Counted from the stretch's first letter, positions 53,280-62,416 are shown. The stretch is 64,000 nt of DNA from Sphingopyxis macrogoltabida (GCF_001307295.1 NZ_CP012700.1:1677001-1741000); one strand, 5' to 3'. Numbers and translations are program-made. The notes: generated by a model from the sequence alone, not told the origin.

Positions 53280-54431
53280 TCATCGCGACTTGGGCAGGCC
53301 GAGCAGCCGCTCGCCGATGATGTCACGCTGGATCTGCGCCGTGCCGCCCGCGATCGTCGCGGCAAATCCGCGGAGGTAATCGCCAACCGCATCGTCGCTG
53401 CCATAGGCGAAGTCGATGATGTCTTCGCCCATCAGCAGCACCGCCATGCGTTCGAGCCGCTGGCCGAGTTCGGAGGTGAAGAGCCGGATCACCGACGCCT
53501 CGGGTCCCGGCTGGCCGGTGCGTACGACCTCCGAGATGTTGCGATAGGTCATCGCGCGCACCGCCGCGACCTCGGCGCGCATCTGTGCGAGCTGGTCGGC
53601 AATGCGGTCGTCCTTGATCATGCCGTTTGCGCGGGCTTTCGCGATCAGTTCCTCGATCTCCTGGCTCTGCTTGACCTGGTCGGCGATGAAGCCGGTGCCG
53701 CGCTCGAAGCTCAGCGTCGACATCGCGACCTTCCACCCGTTGCCGAGCCCGCCGACGACATTGGCCAGCGGAATGCGCACATCGTCGTAGAAGACCTCGG
53801 CGAATTCGGTGAGCCCTGACATCTTCCTGATCGGCCGCACGGTGATGCCCGGCGCATGAATGTCGCAGATCACCCAGCTCAACCCCTTGTGCCGCAGCGA
53901 CCCTTCCTCGGTCCGCAGCACCAGTTCCTGCCAGTCGGCGACATGGGCGAAGCTCGTCCAGATCTTCGACCCGTTGACGACCAGTTCGTCGCCCTCGATC
54001 CGCCCGCGCGTCTTGATGCCCGCGAGATCCGATCCGGCGCCGGGTTCCGAAAAGCCCTGACACCAGATCGCCTCGCCCTTCAGGATGCGCGGCAGATGAT
54101 ACGCCTTCTGTTCCTCGCTCGCATTGAGAATCAGGGTCGGGCCACCATGGTTGATCCCGACGAAATTCGCGCCGATCCATGGCGCATGCGCCTTGGCATA
54201 TTCCTCGAGCCAGATGACCTGCTGCACGATCGACAGCCCGCGCCCGCCATAGTCGGTCGGCCAGTTGATCCCCGCCCAGCCGGCGTCGAACAGCCGCCGC
54301 TGCCACGCCTTGTCGAAGTCGATCGCATCGGCCGCATCGAGCGGGCGCTTTTCGGCCGGTACATTGGCGTGCAGCCACTCACGGCACTCTTCGCGAAAGC
54401 GCATTTCCTCGGGCGAAGATCCGATGTCCAT
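53280..54431 (-). CDS. Acyl-CoA dehydrogenase, FAD-motif (large) subunit
   Basis: 383 aa. GFSEPGAGSDLAGIKT, GSKIWTSFAHVADWQE, and C-terminal AGGTAQIQRDIIGERLLGLP. Its start overlaps the crotonase stop by one base (TGATG). Pairs with the small subunit at 52334. Part of the operon 56096-55183-54431-53280-52334 transcribed from the regulon motif copy 6 region. Confidence 0.92.
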   Translation of the reverse strand: MDIGSSPEEMRFREECREWLHANVPAEKRPLDAADAIDFDKAWQRRLFDAGWAGINWPTDYGGRGLSIVQQVIWLEEYAKAHAPWIGANFVGINHGGPTLILNASEEQKAYHLPRILKGEAIWCQGFSEPGAGSDLAGIKTRGRIEGDELVVNGSKIWTSFAHVADWQELVLRTEEGSLRHKGLSWVICDIHAPGITVRPIRKMSGLTEFAEVFYDDVRIPLANVVGGLGNGWKVAMSTLSFERGTGFIADQVKQSQEIEELIAKARANGMIKDDRIADQLAQMRAEVAAVRAMTYRNISEVVRTGQPGPEASVIRLFTSELGQRLERMAVLLMGEDIIDFAYGSDDAVGDYLRGFAATIAGGTAQIQRDIIGERLLGLPKSR

Positions 54432-55186
54432 CAGCCGGCCCTTTTCGCTGTGGCGATCGGCTCGCCCTTCTTGCGCATCTCGGGATCGAACCCGGCGTTG
54501 CGCATCAGCTCGTGGTTCAGGCCAGCGGCGATCCCCATGCCGTCGGTGTCGTAGATCAGCCGCTTGTTCTCGGCATTGCTGTGGCGGCTGTTGCCGAGGA
54601 TCAGCGCGGCGAGTTCGGCGACCTTGGCGTCGAGGTTTTCGTCGGGCACGCAATAATTCGCCAGCCCCATCGCGATCGCATCCTCACCCGCATAGGGCTG
54701 GCACGTCAGCATCATCTCCAGCGCCTTCGCCTGTCCGACGCGGCGCGGCAGCCGCTGCGACAGCCCCCATCCGGGCACCAGCCCCCTTTTGCCATGCGTG
54801 TCGGCGAAGCGTGCGCTCGTGCCGCAGACGATGAAGTCGGCGGCGAGCGCGAGTTCGAGCCCGCCGGTGTAGCAAGTGCCGCGAACCTTCGCGATCACCG
54901 GCTGACGCAGCTTTGTGAGCCGTTCGACGATCAGCATCTCCTGCCGCAACCAGCCGAGCGCATCGGCGTGCGGCGGCGATTTGAGGTCGTGGCCTGCGCA
55001 GAAATGCTCGCCCGCGCCGGTGATCACCACCAGCCCGGCATCGCGGACGCCCTCCTCGATATCGCGGATATGCGCGCGAAATTCGCGGAACAGTTCGCGG
55101 TTTATCGCATTGCGCTTGTCGGGCCGGTTGAGCGTCAGCGTGCAGACGCCGCCGACATCCTCGCGCAGGACCAGCGGCTCGCTCAT
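54431..55186 (-). CDS. Enoyl-CoA hydratase/isomerase family protein
   Basis: 251 aa. LTLNRPDKRNAINRELF, EHFCAGHDLKSPP, KVRGTCYTGGLELALAAD. First Glu kept (GLELAL); second position is His (FADTHGKRG). Such one-Glu crotonases often act as isomerases. Overlaps the upstream DECR-like SDR gene by ATGA. Confidence 0.88.
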   Translation of the reverse strand: MSEPLVLREDVGGVCTLTLNRPDKRNAINRELFREFRAHIRDIEEGVRDAGLVVITGAGEHFCAGHDLKSPPHADALGWLRQEMLIVERLTKLRQPVIAKVRGTCYTGGLELALAADFIVCGTSARFADTHGKRGLVPGWGLSQRLPRRVGQAKALEMMLTCQPYAGEDAIAMGLANYCVPDENLDAKVAELAALILGNSRHSNAENKRLIYDTDGMGIAAGLNHELMRNAGFDPEMRKKGEPIATAKRAG

Positions 55187-56094
55187 GCGCCGTCCCCGCG
55201 CGTCTTCGCGATGGCATCGCGCGCGCTGCCGCTTTCCATCGCGCGCTTTCCGAACTGCTCGCGGATCGGCACGAACTCGGGCATTACGAGACTGCGGCGC
55301 AGCCAGTTGGCGGCGTCGACCACGAGCGTGTGCCCGCTGATGTAGGTCGCATAGGGCGAGCACAGGAAGGTCGCCGCCCAGCCCAGTTCGCGTACTTCGC
55401 CGACGCGCATCCCGGGGATCGTATTGTCGCCGCGCTCGCCTTCGCGGTGGCGCGTCATGTGCGCGGGCAGATCGTCGTGCGGGAAACGCCCCGGCGCGAT
55501 GCAATTGACCCGGATGCCGTCGGGCGCCCATTCGACCGCGAGGCTCTGGGTGAGGTTGGTCACCCCCGCCTTCGCCGCCGCCGAATGCGAGGTGCCGGGA
55601 CCGCCGGTCCAGCTGTAGGTCGCGCCGATGTTGAGGATCGCGCCCGGCAACCCCGCCGCCAGCCGCCGCACCGCAAATTCGCGGCTGCAATTATAGGTGC
55701 CGTTGAGCACGATATCGACGACGGTGCGAAAGCCGTTCGGGGTCATCTCTTCGGCGGGCGCCGGGAAATTGCCCGCGGCATTGTTGATCAGCACATCGAC
55801 CGGGCCGAGCTTCGCTTCGATCTCGTCGAAGGCGCGCGCGATCGCATCGGGATCGCGCACGTCGCAGGCAACCGCAATTGCTTCGGCGCCGACCGCCTCG
55901 ATCGCGGCGATGCCCGCCGCGAGATGGTCGGGCTTGCGGCTCAGCACCGCGACCTTCGCGCCCAATCGCGCAAACTCGACCGCCATGCCCTTGCCAAGCC
56001 CGGTGCCGCCGCCGGTGACCGCGACGACTTGTCCTTCGTAAGTGCCATCGGGCAGCGCCTTGGCGCCGACGGGGGGAGGGGGAGGGAGCGCCAT
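55183..56094 (-). CDS. SDR, 2,4-dienoyl-CoA reductase-like
   Basis: 303 aa. VAVTGGGTGLGKGMAVEFARLG, NNAAGNFPAPAEEMTPNGF, HSAAAKAGVTNLTQSLA, and C-terminal NWLRRSLVMPEFVP. NNAAGNF and SAAAKAG are characteristic of DECR proteins, which reduce 2,4-dienoyl-CoA using NADPH. Paralogue of the 43496 SDR. An operon with two crotonases, an ACAD pair, and this reductase suits a substrate with double bonds at even positions. Confidence 0.88.
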   Translation of the reverse strand: MALPPPPPVGAKALPDGTYEGQVVAVTGGGTGLGKGMAVEFARLGAKVAVLSRKPDHLAAGIAAIEAVGAEAIAVACDVRDPDAIARAFDEIEAKLGPVDVLINNAAGNFPAPAEEMTPNGFRTVVDIVLNGTYNCSREFAVRRLAAGLPGAILNIGATYSWTGGPGTSHSAAAKAGVTNLTQSLAVEWAPDGIRVNCIAPGRFPHDDLPAHMTRHREGERGDNTIPGMRVGEVRELGWAATFLCSPYATYISGHTLVVDAANWLRRSLVMPEFVPIREQFGKRAMESGSARDAIAKTRGDGA

Positions 56095-56095
56095 C

Positions 56096-56875
56096 CTATT
56101 TCCCCTTGTAGCTCGGCGCGCGCTTCTCGCGGATCGCGGCGCGGGCTTCCTGATAGTCGGCGGTCTTGAACAGATAGCTCTGCGCGTAGAGCTCGGCACG
56201 CGTGCCCGTGCGGATCGTCGGGCCGTGCATCAGATTGATCATCTCCTTCGCCAGCGCGAGGTTGATCGGCGGCCGCGCCGCGATATCGCGCGCGATCTCC
56301 AGCGCCCTCGCGTCGAGCTCCTCGGGCGCGACGACGAAGTCGACCGCCCCCCATTCGAGCGCGGTCGCGGCGTCGATCTTCTGCCCCGACATCACCATAT
56401 ATTTGGTGCGCGACGGCCCGATCAGCGCGGTCATCATCTGCGTGCCGCCGGTGTCGGGCAGCACGCCGTATAATATCTCGGGCAGCGCCAGCTTCAGTGT
56501 GGTGTCGCTGACGCGGATATCCGCCGCGAGCGCCAGTTCGCACCCGCCGCCGATCGCGCCGCCCTTCAGCGCCGCGATGATCGGCTTGGTCGATTCCTGC
56601 ATCTCCAGCCGCCCTTCCTGGTGCCGGCGGATGAAGTGGAAATCGCTTTCGTCGCGCGCGCGGTGGCCGAGCACATTGGTGTCGCGCCCCGAACAGAAGC
56701 TTTTGCCGTTGGCGCGGATCAGGATCGTGCTGGTCTCGGTTTCCTCCAGCGCTTCGCCGAGCAATTTCTGGAACAGCGACGACATCGCATCGTCCATCGC
56801 ATTGTGCCGGTCGGGCCGGTTCAGCGTCAGGATGCGCAATGCGCCTTCGCGCTCGCTCAGGATCAGGTCGGCCAT
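56096..56875 (-). CDS. Enoyl-CoA hydratase (canonical Glu pair)
   Basis: 259 aa. RILTLNRPDRHNAMDDAM, KSFCSGRDTNVLG, ALKGGAIGGGCELALAAD (first Glu), ALPEILYGVLPDTGG (second Glu). It is the only one of six crotonases in the window that keeps both hydratase glutamates by eye alignment. Start MADLIL at 56875 (GGGAGCGGAG upstream); 56887 is a possible earlier start. First gene of the operon, divergent from the SDR at 56960. Confidence 0.92.
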   Translation of the reverse strand: MADLILSEREGALRILTLNRPDRHNAMDDAMSSLFQKLLGEALEETETSTILIRANGKSFCSGRDTNVLGHRARDESDFHFIRRHQEGRLEMQESTKPIIAALKGGAIGGGCELALAADIRVSDTTLKLALPEILYGVLPDTGGTQMMTALIGPSRTKYMVMSGQKIDAATALEWGAVDFVVAPEELDARALEIARDIAARPPINLALAKEMINLMHGPTIRTGTRAELYAQSYLFKTADYQEARAAIREKRAPSYKGK

Positions 56876-56909
56876 CTCCGCTCCCATTTTCTTTTCGGCA
56901 GGGCTTGCA

Positions 56910-56930
56910 CGACTTGTATAACTAAGTCAA
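56910..56930 (-). promoter_or_regulatory. Regulon motif copy 6 (TTGACTTAGTTATACAAGTC on minus strand)
   Basis: Near-identical to copy 1. Between divergent hydratase (56875) and SDR (56960). Confidence 0.75.
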
Positions 56931-56959
56931 TTATGTCGAAACGCTAGGGGAGAGAGAAA

Positions 56960-57724
56960 ATGGCGGAGCTCAGCGGCAAGACCGCGCTCGTCACCGGCGC
57001 GTCGCGTGGCATCGGCGCCGCGATCGCCCGCCGACTCGGGCAGGCGGGCGCGCATGTCGCGGTCAATTATGCGGGCAGCAAGGATGCCGCCGACGCGCTC
57101 GTCGCCGAGATCGTCGCCGATGGCGGCCAAGCCTTTGCGGTGCAGGCCGACGTCGGCACCATGGCGGGCATCGAGTCCATGCTCGCCGCGTGCGATGCGG
57201 CGTTCGGCGGCACCCCCAATCTCGACATCCTCGTCAACAACGCCGGGGTCGGCGGCGAGGGCGACGCGGGCAGCCTCCGGAAGTGCGACGAGGCGCTGTT
57301 CGACCGGATGATCGCGGTGAATCAGAAGGCGCCGCATTTCATCACCCAGCTCTGCCTCGATCGTCTCCGCGATGGTGGACGCATTCTCAACATCGGCTCG
57401 CTCGGCGGGCGCTCGGCGCTGCCGCCCTTCGCCGCCTATGCCGCGACCAAGCGCGCACTGCAGAGCCTGACGATGTCGACCGCGGTCGTCGTCGGCCCGC
57501 GCGGCATCACCTGCAACCTCGTCGCCCCCGGCGCAGTCGATACCGAATTCAACAAGACGCTCTCCGAAAAGCCCGGCTGGGCCGAGGCGACGTCGAAGCT
57601 CACCCCGATGAAGCGCCTCGGCGTGCCACAGGATATCGCGGGCGCGGTGATGATGCTCTGCCGCGACGAGGCGCATTGGGTCACCGGCCAGATCGTCGAA
57701 GCGAGCGGAGGGCTGTTCCTGTGA
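56960..57724 (+). CDS. Short-chain dehydrogenase/reductase, tandem copy A
   Basis: 254 aa SDR: VTGASRGIGAAIARRLGQAG, NNAGVGGEGD, Ser in NIGSLGGRS, YAATKRAL (Tyr/Lys), C-terminal HWVTGQIVEASGGLFL. The opening and closing segments are nearly identical to the next gene. First gene of the second, rightward operon under motif copy 6. Stop/start overlap GTGA with copy B. Confidence 0.9.
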   Translation: MAELSGKTALVTGASRGIGAAIARRLGQAGAHVAVNYAGSKDAADALVAEIVADGGQAFAVQADVGTMAGIESMLAACDAAFGGTPNLDILVNNAGVGGEGDAGSLRKCDEALFDRMIAVNQKAPHFITQLCLDRLRDGGRILNIGSLGGRSALPPFAAYAATKRALQSLTMSTAVVVGPRGITCNLVAPGAVDTEFNKTLSEKPGWAEATSKLTPMKRLGVPQDIAGAVMMLCRDEAHWVTGQIVEASGGLFL

Positions 57725-58485
57725 GCGACCTTGTTGGCAAGACCGCGCTCGTCACCGGCGGCTCGCGCGGTATCGGCGCCGCGATCGTGCGGCGGCTGGG
57801 GCAGGCGGGGGCGCATGCCGCGGTGAACTATGCGGGCAGCAAGGACGCCGCCGAGGCGCTGGTCGCCGAGATCGAAGCGGCGGGCGGCAGGGCCTTCGCG
57901 GTGCAGGCCGACGTCTCGTCGCTTGTGGGGATCGAGGCGCTATTCGCTGCTTGCGACGCGGCCTTCGGCGGCGCGCCCAATCTCGACATATTGATCAACA
58001 ACGCCGGGGTTGGCCGCGGCGGACGCGACGGCACGCTCAAGGGCGCGGGCGAGGCGCTGTTCGACGAACTTTTCACGGTCAATGTGAAGGGCCCGCATTT
58101 CGTGACGCAAGCCGCGCTGCCGCGGCTGCGCGACGGTGGGCGGATCGTCAACATCGGGTCGATGTCGGGCAAGGTCGGCCAACCCTTCGCTGCCAGCTAT
58201 GCGATGACCAAGCGTGCGATCCAGAGCCTGACCTTCTCGACCGCGCTCGCGGTCGCCAAGCGGCAGATCACCTGCAACTGCATCGCCCCCGGCGCGGTCG
58301 CGACCGAATTCATCGCCGCGCTTCGCGAACAGCCGGGCTGGGACGAAGCGACCGCGAAACACACCCCAATGGGCCGCCTCGGCGAGCCCGAGGATATCGC
58401 AGGCGCGGTGATGATGCTGCTCGGCGACGATGCGCGCTGGGTCACCGGGCAGGTGATCGAGGCGAGCGGAGGCCTCGCGCTCTGA
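57721..58485 (+). CDS. Short-chain dehydrogenase/reductase, tandem copy B
   Basis: 254 aa SDR, GTG start: VTGGSRGIGAAIVRRLGQAG, NNAGVGRGGRDG, Ser in NIGSMSGKV, YAMTKRAI (Tyr/Lys), C-terminal RWVTGQVIEASGGLAL. Clear tandem duplicate of 56960 with equal length. Divergence in the substrate-loop region (FIAALREQPGWDE versus FNKTLSEKPGWAE) suggests related but not identical substrates. Confidence 0.9.
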   Translation: MSDLVGKTALVTGGSRGIGAAIVRRLGQAGAHAAVNYAGSKDAAEALVAEIEAAGGRAFAVQADVSSLVGIEALFAACDAAFGGAPNLDILINNAGVGRGGRDGTLKGAGEALFDELFTVNVKGPHFVTQAALPRLRDGGRIVNIGSMSGKVGQPFAASYAMTKRAIQSLTFSTALAVAKRQITCNCIAPGAVATEFIAALREQPGWDEATAKHTPMGRLGEPEDIAGAVMMLLGDDARWVTGQVIEASGGLAL

Positions 58486-59984
58486 TGGCGCTGATGACCG
58501 AAAAATTGCGCGCGATCATGGCGCTCGATCCCGACCGGACGCAGATCGATTTCGGCGGTACCGACTATAGCTGGCGCCAGATCGCCGACACCGTCCGCGC
58601 GATCGAGGCGGCGCTCGATGCGATGGGTCTGCCCGAGGACGCGCGTGTCGGCGTCATGCTGCGCAACCGCCCCGGCCATGTCGCCGCCATCGTTGCGGTG
58701 CTTTCGACTGACCGCTGCATCGTGACGCTCAACCCGATCCTGCCCGACGCGAAGCTCTTCGCCGACGTCGAACAACTCGGCCTGCCCGCGATCATCGCCG
58801 ACGCCACGGACCTCGCGCGCCCGGGCCTCGCCGAAGCGCTCGCCCGTGCCGGTTCGGCGGTGATCGAAATCGACCCTTTTCTGGACGGCGTGCGCGTCGT
58901 GCAGGGCGAGGTCCGCACGCAAATCCAGACCTCGCCCGGCGTCGCGATCGAGATGCTCACCAGCGGCACCACCGGCACGCCCAAGCGCGTACCGCTCAGC
59001 CGCGACGCCTTCGACGCCAGCTTTCGCGGCTTCACCAAATATGAGCGCGGGCGCAGCTTCGACGATCCGCCGCGGCTCAATTCGGGCTGCACGATGGTGG
59101 TCAACCCGCTCACCCATATCGGCGGCATCTACGGCTGCATCGGCGCGCTCGCGGCGGGGCGGCGGATCGCGCTGCTCGAAAAATTCAGCGTCGACGCCTG
59201 GGTGTCTGCGGTGCGCCGCAACCGCCCCGCAGTTGCCTCGGCGGTCCCGTCGGCGGTGCGCATGCTGCTCGATGCCGACGTCGATCCCGCAGACTTATCC
59301 AGCCTCAAGTCGCTGATCACCGGCACCGCGCCGCTCTCGCCCGACCTCGTCGACGCCTTCATGGCGAAGTACGGCATTCCGATCTGCAGCAATTATGGCG
59401 CAACCGAATTCGCCGGCGCGATCGCCGGCTGGACGATCGACGATTTCCGAAAGCTCTGGCCCGAAAAGCGCGGCGCGGTCGGCCGCGTCCACGCCGATAT
59501 CGAGGCGCGCATCGTCGATGCCGAAACCGGAGCGATCCTGCCGCACGGCACAGGGGGCCTGCTCGAGATCAAGGGTCAGCAGCTCGGCAACGACCTTGAA
59601 TGGCTGCGCACTACCGACCGCGCCGTCCTCGACGCCGACCGCTTCCTCTTCATCAGGGGCCGCGCCGATAATGCGATCATCCGCGGCGGCTTCAAGATTC
59701 ACCCCGACGATGTCGTCACCGCGCTGAACGACCATCCGGCGATCCGCGAGTCCGCAGTCGTCGGCGTGCCCGACGAGCGCCTCGGCGCCGTCCCCGCCGC
59801 CGCGATCATCCTCAAGGACGGCGCCCCCACGCCCGCGGCCGACGACCTCAAAGTATGGCTCAAAGACCGGCTGATCGCCTATCAGGTCCCGGTTCATATC
59901 CGCATCGTTCCCGACTTCCCGCGCACCCCGTCGATGAAGCCCTCGGCGCCGGGGCTGCGCGCGCTATTTGCAGGAGAGAGCTGA
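58485..59984 (+). CDS. Acyl-CoA ligase (AMP-forming)
   Basis: 499 aa. EMLTSGTTGTPKRVPLS, SNYGATEFAG, FLFIRGRADNAIIRGGFKI; C-terminal Lys in TPSMKPS. Starts TGATG after the SDR. The third ligase; the P-loop ends TPKR rather than TPKG, and the C-terminal lysine context differs from the two other ligases, so its substrate may differ. Confidence 0.88.
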   Translation: MALMTEKLRAIMALDPDRTQIDFGGTDYSWRQIADTVRAIEAALDAMGLPEDARVGVMLRNRPGHVAAIVAVLSTDRCIVTLNPILPDAKLFADVEQLGLPAIIADATDLARPGLAEALARAGSAVIEIDPFLDGVRVVQGEVRTQIQTSPGVAIEMLTSGTTGTPKRVPLSRDAFDASFRGFTKYERGRSFDDPPRLNSGCTMVVNPLTHIGGIYGCIGALAAGRRIALLEKFSVDAWVSAVRRNRPAVASAVPSAVRMLLDADVDPADLSSLKSLITGTAPLSPDLVDAFMAKYGIPICSNYGATEFAGAIAGWTIDDFRKLWPEKRGAVGRVHADIEARIVDAETGAILPHGTGGLLEIKGQQLGNDLEWLRTTDRAVLDADRFLFIRGRADNAIIRGGFKIHPDDVVTALNDHPAIRESAVVGVPDERLGAVPAAAIILKDGAPTPAADDLKVWLKDRLIAYQVPVHIRIVPDFPRTPSMKPSAPGLRALFAGES

Positions 59985-60802
59985 TGGAAAGCTTCGCTGG
60001 AAAATCGGTGATCGTCACCGGCGGCGGCAAAGGAGTCGGGCGCGGCATCGCCGAGGCCTTCGCCGCCGCAGGCGCCGAAGTGATGCTCGGCGCGCGCACC
60101 ATCTCCTACGCGGAAGATGTGAAGGCGGGGATCGAGAAGGCCGGTGGCATCGCCGAATGTTTCGCGGCCGACATAGCGAAACACGCCGACTGCCGCGCGC
60201 TCGTCGAGGCAACCGTGCAGGCCTTCCGTGGCGTCGATATCGTCGTCCACGCCGCCGCTGACATCCCGCACGGCGGGCTCGGTCATGTCGACGACGACCG
60301 GCTCGAGGCGGGCTTCGCGAGCATCGCCAAGGCGGCCTGGTGGCTGCTCGACGCCGCGCGGCCACATCTGTCGAAAGCGACCGATGGCGGCCGTTTCATC
60401 GCGATCGGTTCGATCAACGGCACCTTCAACGTCGTCCCCAACATGACCGCCTATGGCATGGCGAAGGCCGCGCTCGACGCTTTCATCCGCGCCGCCGCGG
60501 GCGATGTCGTCGGCGAGGGAATCACCGTCAACGCGATCAACCCCGGCCTCGTCGCCAGCGATCGCGCCAAGGCGGTGCTCGGCGACGAAGGCCTCGCCGC
60601 TTATGGTGCGACCGTTCCTGTCGGCCGCGCGGGCACGCCCGCCGACATCGCGCATGCCGCGCTGTTCCTCGCGTCGGCGCGCTCGGACTATATCACCGGC
60701 ACGACGATCAAGATGGACGGCGGCTCGACCGTCGCAGCGTCGCCGGGGCGCAACGACATCCTGCAGGACCGGCTCAAGCTTCAGCGCGGAAAGGCGCCCT
60801 GA
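59984..60802 (+). CDS. Short-chain dehydrogenase/reductase
   Basis: 272 aa. VTGGGKGVGRGIAEAFAAAG, HAAADIPHG in place of NNAG, AIGSINGTF (Ser), AYGMAKAAL (Tyr/Lys), YITGTTIKMDGGST. The NNAG motif variant is atypical. AGGAGAGAG Shine-Dalgarno just before the ATG. Overlaps the ligase stop (TGATG). Confidence 0.88.
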   Translation: MESFAGKSVIVTGGGKGVGRGIAEAFAAAGAEVMLGARTISYAEDVKAGIEKAGGIAECFAADIAKHADCRALVEATVQAFRGVDIVVHAAADIPHGGLGHVDDDRLEAGFASIAKAAWWLLDAARPHLSKATDGGRFIAIGSINGTFNVVPNMTAYGMAKAALDAFIRAAAGDVVGEGITVNAINPGLVASDRAKAVLGDEGLAAYGATVPVGRAGTPADIAHAALFLASARSDYITGTTIKMDGGSTVAASPGRNDILQDRLKLQRGKAP

Positions 60803-60803
60803 C

Positions 60804-61598
60804 ATGGACCTCGGGATCAAGGGCAAGGTCGCGCTGGTCTTCGGCGGTTCGAAGGGCATCGGCCTCGGCTGCGTGCGTGAATTTGCGCGCGAAGGGTGCA
60901 GTACCGTTATCGCGGCGCGGACGCAGGCGACCATCGATGCTGCCGTCGCCGAAGTGCAGGCAGCGGGCGGTGCGGTCATCGGCATCTCCGCCGACTGCAC
61001 CCGCAAGGACGGGATCGCCCGGGCAGTGCAGGCCGCGACCGACGCGTTCGCCCCGCCCGATATTCTCATCTTCAACGTCGACTCCGGCCCCAAGGGCAGC
61101 TTTCTCGACGTCGACGACGACACGTTCGCCGCCGCGAACAATAACAATGTTATGGCCTTTCGCTGGGCGGTTCAGGCGGTCATCCCGCATATGCAAAGGC
61201 AGGGCTGGGGCCGCATCCTCACTATCGGCACCAATTCGGTAAAGGCGCCGCACCGCAAGCTCGCGCGCGCAGCGCAGAACACCTATCGCGTCGGCGCGCT
61301 CGCGCTGTCGAAGACGCTCTCGGCCGAGCTCGGCCCGATGGGGATCACCGTCAACACGCTCGGCACCGGGGCAATCGCAACGCCGCAGTTCAAGGAGGTG
61401 TTCACCAAGATCGCCGCCGAGCATGGCCAGTCCTATGACGAGCATATCGCTGTACGGACGAGCGCCTATCCGATCCCGCGTATGGGGACGCCCGAGGATA
61501 TGGCTGCCGCAGCGGCCTTCCTCTGCTCCGACCGCGCCGGCTTCATCACCGGGCAGGTGCTCGTCGTGGATGGCGGCAATCTGGAAGTTCTGCAATAA
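60804..61598 (+). CDS. SDR-family protein with non-canonical active site
   Basis: 264 aa. VFGGSKGIGLGCVREFAREG; FNVDSGPKG in place of NNAG; AQNTYRVGALALSKTL, where alignment on SKTL puts Gln and Arg at the Tyr and Lys positions. This is the atypical BKR-like SDR group that lacks the full catalytic tetrad. C-terminal FITGQVLVVDGGNLEVLQ normal. Activity uncertain. Confidence 0.8.
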   Translation: MDLGIKGKVALVFGGSKGIGLGCVREFAREGCSTVIAARTQATIDAAVAEVQAAGGAVIGISADCTRKDGIARAVQAATDAFAPPDILIFNVDSGPKGSFLDVDDDTFAAANNNNVMAFRWAVQAVIPHMQRQGWGRILTIGTNSVKAPHRKLARAAQNTYRVGALALSKTLSAELGPMGITVNTLGTGAIATPQFKEVFTKIAAEHGQSYDEHIAVRTSAYPIPRMGTPEDMAAAAAFLCSDRAGFITGQVLVVDGGNLEVLQ

Positions 61599-61621
61599 TT
61601 AGCAATCAAAGGAAGTAAGGC

Positions 61622-62416
61622 ATGAAACTCGACAGCAATATCGCAGCGGTGGTGACCGGCGGCGCCTCGGGCCTCGGCCGCGCCAGCGCCGAAGCGCTCG
61701 CCGGTGCAGGGGTGAAGGTTGCGATCTTCGACGTCAACGAAGAGGGCGGGAAGGCGGTCGCCGATGCGATCGGCGGCGTCTTCTGCAAGGTCGACATTAC
61801 CAGCGAGGACAGTGTGCTCGCGGGCTATGAAGCGTCGCGCGCGGCGCACGGGCAGGAGCGTGTCCTCGTCCATTGCGCGCAGATATCGAAGGGCGGGAAA
61901 ACGGTCCGCTACGACAAGACCACCGGTGGTTATGTCCGTTATTCGACCGATGATTATGCCTTCTCGGCGCAGGGCATCCTCATCGCCAGTTATCGCCTCG
62001 CATCGCTCGCCGCGCTTGGTATGGCCAATGCCGATCCGCTGAACGAGGATGGCGAACGTGGTTCGATCGTGCTCACCGCGTCGGCCGCGGCGCAGGATGC
62101 GCAGATCGGGCAGGTCGGTTACGGCTCTTTGAAGGCCGGAGTGAACGGTCTTGTCCTGCCGATGGCGCGCGATCTGATGGACATCGGCATCCGCGTCAAT
62201 TCGATCATGCCGGGTATTTTCGCGACGCCGCCGATGTTGGCGGTGAAGGACAAGGCGCCCGCGATCTTCGAGGGGCTGGCGGCGTCGGTGCCGTTTCCGA
62301 AGCGCCTCGGCAAGCCCGAGGAATTCGGGTCGCTTGTCCTTGAACTTGCGCGCAACAGCTATTTCAACGGGCAGAATCTGCGTCTCGACGGCGCGATCCG
62401 CATGCCGCCCAAATAG
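61622..62416 (+). CDS. SDR, 3-hydroxyacyl-CoA dehydrogenase type II-like
   Basis: 264 aa. VTGGASGLGRASAEALAGAG, FDVNEEGGK (NAD), YGSLKAGV (Tyr/Lys), NSYFNGQNLRLDGAIRMPPK. Paralogue of the 18017 SDR with matching length and shared blocks throughout. Likely oxidises a 3-hydroxyacyl-CoA of the island substrate. Confidence 0.88.
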   Translation: MKLDSNIAAVVTGGASGLGRASAEALAGAGVKVAIFDVNEEGGKAVADAIGGVFCKVDITSEDSVLAGYEASRAAHGQERVLVHCAQISKGGKTVRYDKTTGGYVRYSTDDYAFSAQGILIASYRLASLAALGMANADPLNEDGERGSIVLTASAAAQDAQIGQVGYGSLKAGVNGLVLPMARDLMDIGIRVNSIMPGIFATPPMLAVKDKAPAIFEGLAASVPFPKRLGKPEEFGSLVLELARNSYFNGQNLRLDGAIRMPPK

